From Spirochaetaceae bacterium (lineage in GTDB: Bacteria; Spirochaetota; Spirochaetia; Treponematales; Breznakiellaceae): 15,689 nt of DNA. A program made the translations under genes and the position numbers. Below, piece after piece: positions 13,625 to 15,689 of the stretch; the stretch's first letter is position 1, and each line of letters starts with the position of its first letter. The notes below the pieces were generated by a model. That model saw only the letters and a list, made by a program, of their open reading frames with translations. It ran no database searches and was not told the DNA's origin. Location of the stretch: contig JAIRXO010000131.1 of NCBI GenBank assembly GCA_031268255.1, positions 1-15,689 of the forward strand, read 5' to 3'.

Positions 13625-13994
13625 TACGTGTCCTCCTTACTCCTATGGGCACACAAAACTATTTATTTGGAAAAACGGTCCAATATCCGCTCCTCCCTTT
13701 CCGATACCGGAACGGGTTTTGATTTTCAGTGTCTTGTGGATAGAAATATAGAAGGAAAACGCTGCCGAAAGATACAGAAACTCCGCTTGAGTCCCGCTCT
13801 CGGCCCTCTCCACCTATCCCACTAGATCACTGCCGGTTTTCTAATGATCGGTTTGGAACAGTGAACAACCTTTATCCGGTTCTTCACAGGCTCCGCGCCG
13901 GTTCTTAAACTACTGGTGAACAAATCCGGTAAAATGTACCGTAACCATGTTATTGTCTGTCCACCTCCTTAAGGCTTACGCCCGGCGCTTATGC
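13625..13994 (-). promoter_or_regulatory. Probable long structured leader of tuf
   Basis: No gene is recognisable here on either strand. In the transcribed direction it contains a nine-base stretch fully complementary to the 16S rRNA 3' end (TAAGGAGGT, near 13972-13964), a 12-codon open frame (13910-13948), and a 10-position stem with one mismatch at 13861-13887 (GTGAAGAACC / GGTTGTTCAC, 7-base loop). Nearer tuf are small stems TTCCG/CGGAA and TTGGA/TCCAA. GTGAACAA...ATCCGGT-type blocks recur about 55 bases apart on the plus strand. A weak promoter-like pair (TTGAAA at 14036-14041, AATAAT at 14011-14016, 19-base spacer) precedes the region. Calling it a leader is inference from its place between a terminator and tuf. 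Confidence 0.4.
13910..13948 (-). CDS. Possible leader peptide of 12 residues upstream of tuf (speculative)
   Basis: ATG to TAG encodes MVTVHFTGFVHQ. A full-length anti-16S match (TAAGGAGGT) lies upstream, but its end is 14 bases from the ATG, longer than the usual 5-9, so translation would be inefficient. The frame contains a small stem (CGGTA / TACCG at 13927-13941), and its end contains TTCAC, which could pair with the downstream GTGAA. I do not recognise the peptide. It may be chance; its only support is the strong ribosome-binding sequence and its position. Confidence 0.2.
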   Translation of the reverse strand: MVTVHFTGFVHQ

Positions 13995-14115
13995 AATCCG
14001 GCAAAGCCGGATTATTTATTTCAAATATCAAGGCCTTTCAAAATCCATGATTTTGAAAAACCTGCCCCGGAGGGTACATCCGCCAACTCGTGAAGTTTTG
14101 CCCTGCAAAACTTCA
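13995..14115. repeat. Cluster of three perfect short-loop palindromes downstream of rpsG
   Basis: Three inverted repeats, all with 3-base loops and no mismatches. 14091-14115 has 11-bp arms (TGAAGTTTTGC / GCAAAACTTCA). 14036-14058 has 10-bp arms (TTTCAAAATC / GATTTTGAAA). 13995-14013 has 8-bp arms (AATCCGGC / GCCGGATT). They follow directly on the terminator-like hairpin at 14120-14137. Read on the plus strand, the last is followed by a T-rich stretch. Their identical design suggests related small palindromic repeats, but only a genome search can show whether they are dispersed. Confidence 0.65.
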
Positions 14116-14119
14116 ATAC

Positions 14120-14137
14120 AAAAACCCTCGGGTTTTT
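14120..14137 (-). terminator. Intrinsic terminator candidate after rpsG
   Basis: Stem AAAAACCC / GGGTTTTT with a 2-base centre (or 7 bp closed by a CGAG tetraloop in the minus-strand RNA), beginning 4 bases after the rpsG stop codon and ending in UUUUU. It is short, and only three of its pairs are G-C, so efficiency may be partial. It is symmetric and could act in both directions, although no plus-strand gene points at it. If it works, rpsL-rpsG is a separate transcript from tuf. Confidence 0.55.
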
Positions 14138-14140
14138 ATC

Positions 14141-14611
14141 CTACCACCGGTAATGGGCAAAAGCCTTGTTGGCATCCGCCATTTTATGGGTATCCTCTTT
14201 TTTCTTGAAAGCCGTACCGGTGTTATTATACGCATCCAGGAGTTCCGAGGCAAGCCTCTCGCTCATCTCATGGCCCGAACGGAGCCTGGCAGCGTTGATA
14301 ATCCACCGCATACCCAGAGCCTCCCTCCGGGACTCCCTTATTTCGACCGGAACCTGATAGGTCGCGCCTCCGACCCGGCGGGATTTAACCTCCACCGCAG
14401 GCTTTACATTCTCTATAGCCTTGAGGAATACCTCAAGGGGCTCCTTGTCCGCCTTGGTTCCCAGGGTACTAAGCGCCCCATGAACAATACGGAGGGCGAT
14501 GGAACGCTTGCCCTGCCACATCATGCGGTTTACAAATTTGGAAAGCACCACGCTGTTGTATTTGGGATCAGGTAAAATTCCCCTGTCTATAGTTTTCTTT
14601 TTTCTTCCCAT
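14141..14611 (-). CDS. rpsG: 30S ribosomal protein S7
   Basis: S7 nucleates assembly of the 30S head and lies at the E site near the mRNA exit. In E. coli it represses the str operon. The 156 residues are standard: MGRKKKTIDRGILPDPKYNS, KFVNRMMWQGKRSIA, VKSRRVGGATYQVPVEI, RRVGGATYQ followed by RREALGMRWI, and the C-terminal HKMADANKAFAHYRW. The start is 24 bases after rpsL with GAGGA upstream. fusA normally follows this gene in str operons; here the coding block ends and a terminator-like hairpin comes instead. Confidence 0.98.
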   Translation of the reverse strand: MGRKKKTIDRGILPDPKYNSVVLSKFVNRMMWQGKRSIALRIVHGALSTLGTKADKEPLEVFLKAIENVKPAVEVKSRRVGGATYQVPVEIRESRREALGMRWIINAARLRSGHEMSERLASELLDAYNNTGTAFKKKEDTHKMADANKAFAHYRW

Positions 14612-14635
14612 AATTTCCTCAATATAATAAAACTT

Positions 14636-15010
14636 TTATGCCTTGGGCCGTTTGGCGCCGTATTTTGAACGGGCCCGCTTGCGGTCCTGTACGCCCAGCG
14701 TATCCTTGGCGCCCCGGATAATATGATACCGCACGCCCGGAAGGTCCTTGACGCGCCCTCCCCTGACCAGCACCACCGAGTGTTCCTGGAGGTTATGCCC
14801 TATGCCGGGAATATAGGCGGTTACTTCGGTACCATGGGAAAGACGGACACGGGCCACCTTGCGCAGCGCCGAATTGGGCTTTTTGGGCGTAACAGTCATT
14901 ACGCGGGTACATACCCCCCGCTTCTGCGGACAGGACTGAAGGGCAGGAGATTTGGTTTTTGAGGTAATCCCCTGACGGCCAAAACGGACCAACTGGTTAA
15001 TAGTAGGCAT
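14636..15010 (-). CDS. rpsL: 30S ribosomal protein S12
   Basis: S12 is at the decoding centre and checks codon-anticodon fit. The 124 residues are the usual length and highly conserved: MPTINQLVRFGRQGI, TVTPKKPNSALRKVARVRL, and GHNLQEHSVVLVRGGRVKDLPG. Lys43, Lys88 and Pro91, the positions at which streptomycin-resistance changes occur in other bacteria, are the wild-type residues. The ATG has AAAGGGAG about 10 bases upstream. It is the first gene of the block, preceded by a structured leader and two promoter-like sites. rpoC, its usual upstream neighbour in treponemes, is not within the 680 bases seen. Confidence 0.98.
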   Translation of the reverse strand: MPTINQLVRFGRQGITSKTKSPALQSCPQKRGVCTRVMTVTPKKPNSALRKVARVRLSHGTEVTAYIPGIGHNLQEHSVVLVRGGRVKDLPGVRYHIIRGAKDTLGVQDRKRARSKYGAKRPKA

Positions 15011-15185
15011 GAACTAAAAACTCCCTTTCAATATCAGCGGCCTGCCATAAGCGCCGCTTTTCGACACAAAAACACCGTAGGCCCCCCATATATTGGGCTG
15101 TCTACCACAAGAGACCCCATTAGTAGTGAATACCGGAGTCAGTCCTCGTTCTCATTGACCCCGAACCCAATGGTCCGGGACCGCT
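15011..15185 (-). promoter_or_regulatory. 5' leader of rpsL with stem-loops
   Basis: About 175 bases from the likely start of transcription to the rpsL ATG. Pairings visible in the RNA: GGGGTCA / TGACTCC (one G-U) near its start; GTAG...CTAC enclosing GCCC / GGGC at 15077-15105, followed within a few bases by TTTTT (15068-15072); and AGCGGC / GCCGCT at 15036-15058, just before the AAAGGGAG ribosome-binding site. The second could be an attenuator and the third could gate translation, for instance as an S7 or S12 target. Both roles are inferred. Confidence 0.4.
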
Positions 15186-15215
15186 ATTATACGCGGAAAC
15201 CCGCAGGCCCCGCAA
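15186..15215 (-). promoter_or_regulatory. Candidate rpsL promoter P2, perfect -10
   Basis: TATAAT (15186-15191) with a weak -35 TTGCGG (15210-15215, three of six) at an 18-base spacing. The sequence just downstream is GC-rich (AGCGGTCCCGG), as in growth-rate-controlled promoters of translation genes. It lies about 50 bases downstream of P1, and I see no extended -10 TG. Confidence 0.5.
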
Positions 15216-15237
15216 AACCGCTTCGTCAAGAAGCCCT

Positions 15238-15266
15238 ACTCTATCAAAAATAAAAAAAAATGTCAA
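15238..15266 (-). promoter_or_regulatory. Candidate rpsL promoter P1, perfect -35
   Basis: TTGACA (15261-15266), a 17-base spacer made almost wholly of T, then TAGAGT (15238-15243, four of six to TATAAT). Perfect -35 and ideal spacing make this the strongest promoter-like site in the window. A T-tract in the spacer would bend the DNA. Confidence 0.6.
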
Positions 15267-15300
15267 GAGAACTTGCTCCAAAAGGTTTAAACAAGAAAAA

Positions 15301-15689
15301 ATTTTACCACGAAGATTAACCACCGACCTCACCAACCACACGGACTTTTACCACAAGGTCGAAGATAAGGAAGCAAAAAGAATACGCACATGAAGGGGGG
15401 CGCATTTCCCCGCCGCCGTCCGCCGTTGCCGCCTTTTTTGTCGCGCCCCCCTACGGCGCAAACACGGGTTGCGCCTACCCCCCGCCCGAAAAAGCGCCAT
15501 AGCAAGGCGTATGGCGTCTCTCTGATAAATGCGGCAAGGCGTAGGCCAAACTCAGGCCACAGTATGCCGTCGTGCCTCGAAGGGCCGCCCCAGGTGAAGC
15601 CAGACAGGCATAGTACACAATTCAAGAAATTTTACCACGGAGTCGAAGAAGTTTTCTTCTCTTCGTGACCGCGAACGGTGTCAGTCACC
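15301..15689. other. Gene-free upstream region with direct and inverted repeats
   Basis: No supportable gene. Direct repeats of TTTTACCAC begin at 15303, 15347 and 15630; the last two extend to TTTTACCAC-n3-GTCGAAGA. An imperfect palindrome (CACG...GAAGAA / TTCTTC...CGTG) lies at 15636-15667. The middle, about 15390-15600, is strongly GC-rich with runs of C and inverted repeats GGCGCAA/TTGCGCC (15455-15475) and CGCCATA/TATGGCG (15495-15516). Open frames on both strands here are Arg/Pro/Gly-rich, have no ribosome-binding site and look like by-products of composition. Confidence 0.5.

Noticed and set aside
12524..13825. A 433-codon open frame on the plus strand opposite tuf
   Set aside because: It mirrors the highly conserved, codon-biased tuf gene and has no ribosome-binding site or recognisable domain. 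Long antisense frames opposite tuf are a codon-usage artefact.
13625..14140. A decayed fusA pseudogene between rpsG and tuf
   Set aside because: Reading the minus strand, I see no EF-G motif or extended frame; stops and palindromes occur throughout. A sensitive search could still overturn this.
15303..15667. CRISPR array
   Set aside because: The TTTTACCAC repeats are short, differ from one another and are irregularly spaced (44 and 283 bases); there are no spacers of uniform length.
15329..15668. Overlapping open frames on both strands in the upstream GC-rich region
   Set aside because: Arg/Pro/Gly-rich translations, no ribosome-binding site, and the region consists of repeats; composition explains them.

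Overview
The window is one continuous ribosomal-protein superoperon, read entirely on the minus strand (right to left). Its order is rpsL-rpsG | tuf-rpsJ-rplC-rplD-rplW-rplB-rpsS-rplV-rpsC-rplP-rpmC-rpsQ-rplN-rplX-rplE-rpsN-rpsH-rplF-rplR-rpsE-rpmD-rplO-secY-rpmJ-rpsM-rpsK-rpsD-rpoA, where rpoA runs off the left edge. I count 30 protein genes and no credible plus-strand gene. From rpsJ onward the order is the classic S10, spc and alpha operon order.

Organism: a spirochaete, most likely a Treponema relative. EF-Tu carries treponeme-like variants (APDSVMPQ after the DCPGH box; SAFKAM instead of the usual SALKAL), and the RpoA N-terminus (MARKNLLKGFKRPKG) matches what I remember of treponemal RpoA. 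Base composition looks balanced rather than AT-rich. That would fit the termite-gut treponemes better than the oral T. denticola, but species placement is inference.

Layout. (1) 15301-15689: a gene-free upstream stretch with short direct and inverted repeats. (2) 15011-15266: two promoter-like sites and a structured leader for rpsL. (3) 14141-15010: rpsL and rpsG. (4) 13625-14140: about 516 bases without a recognisable gene, where fusA usually lies. It starts with a terminator-like hairpin and three more perfect short palindromes, then becomes a long, apparently structured leader before tuf. (5) 1-13624: tuf and the S10/spc/alpha genes, packed with gaps of 0-45 bases or 1-4 base overlaps. The exceptions are the tuf-rpsJ, rpsJ-rplC, rpsM-rpsK and rpsK-rpsD gaps, each of which holds one or more hairpins.

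The products form one programme: S12, S7, S10, S19, S3, S17, S14, S8, S5, S13, S11 and S4 for the 30S subunit; L3, L4, L23, L2, L22, L16, L29, L14, L24, L5, L6, L18, L30, L15 and L36 for the 50S; EF-Tu for tRNA delivery; SecY for nascent-chain export; and RNA polymerase alpha. The coding content is ordinary. The unusual part is the non-coding layer: the missing fusA, the palindrome cluster and leader before tuf, and perfect hairpins that overlap the stop codons of rpsJ, rplN and rpmD.
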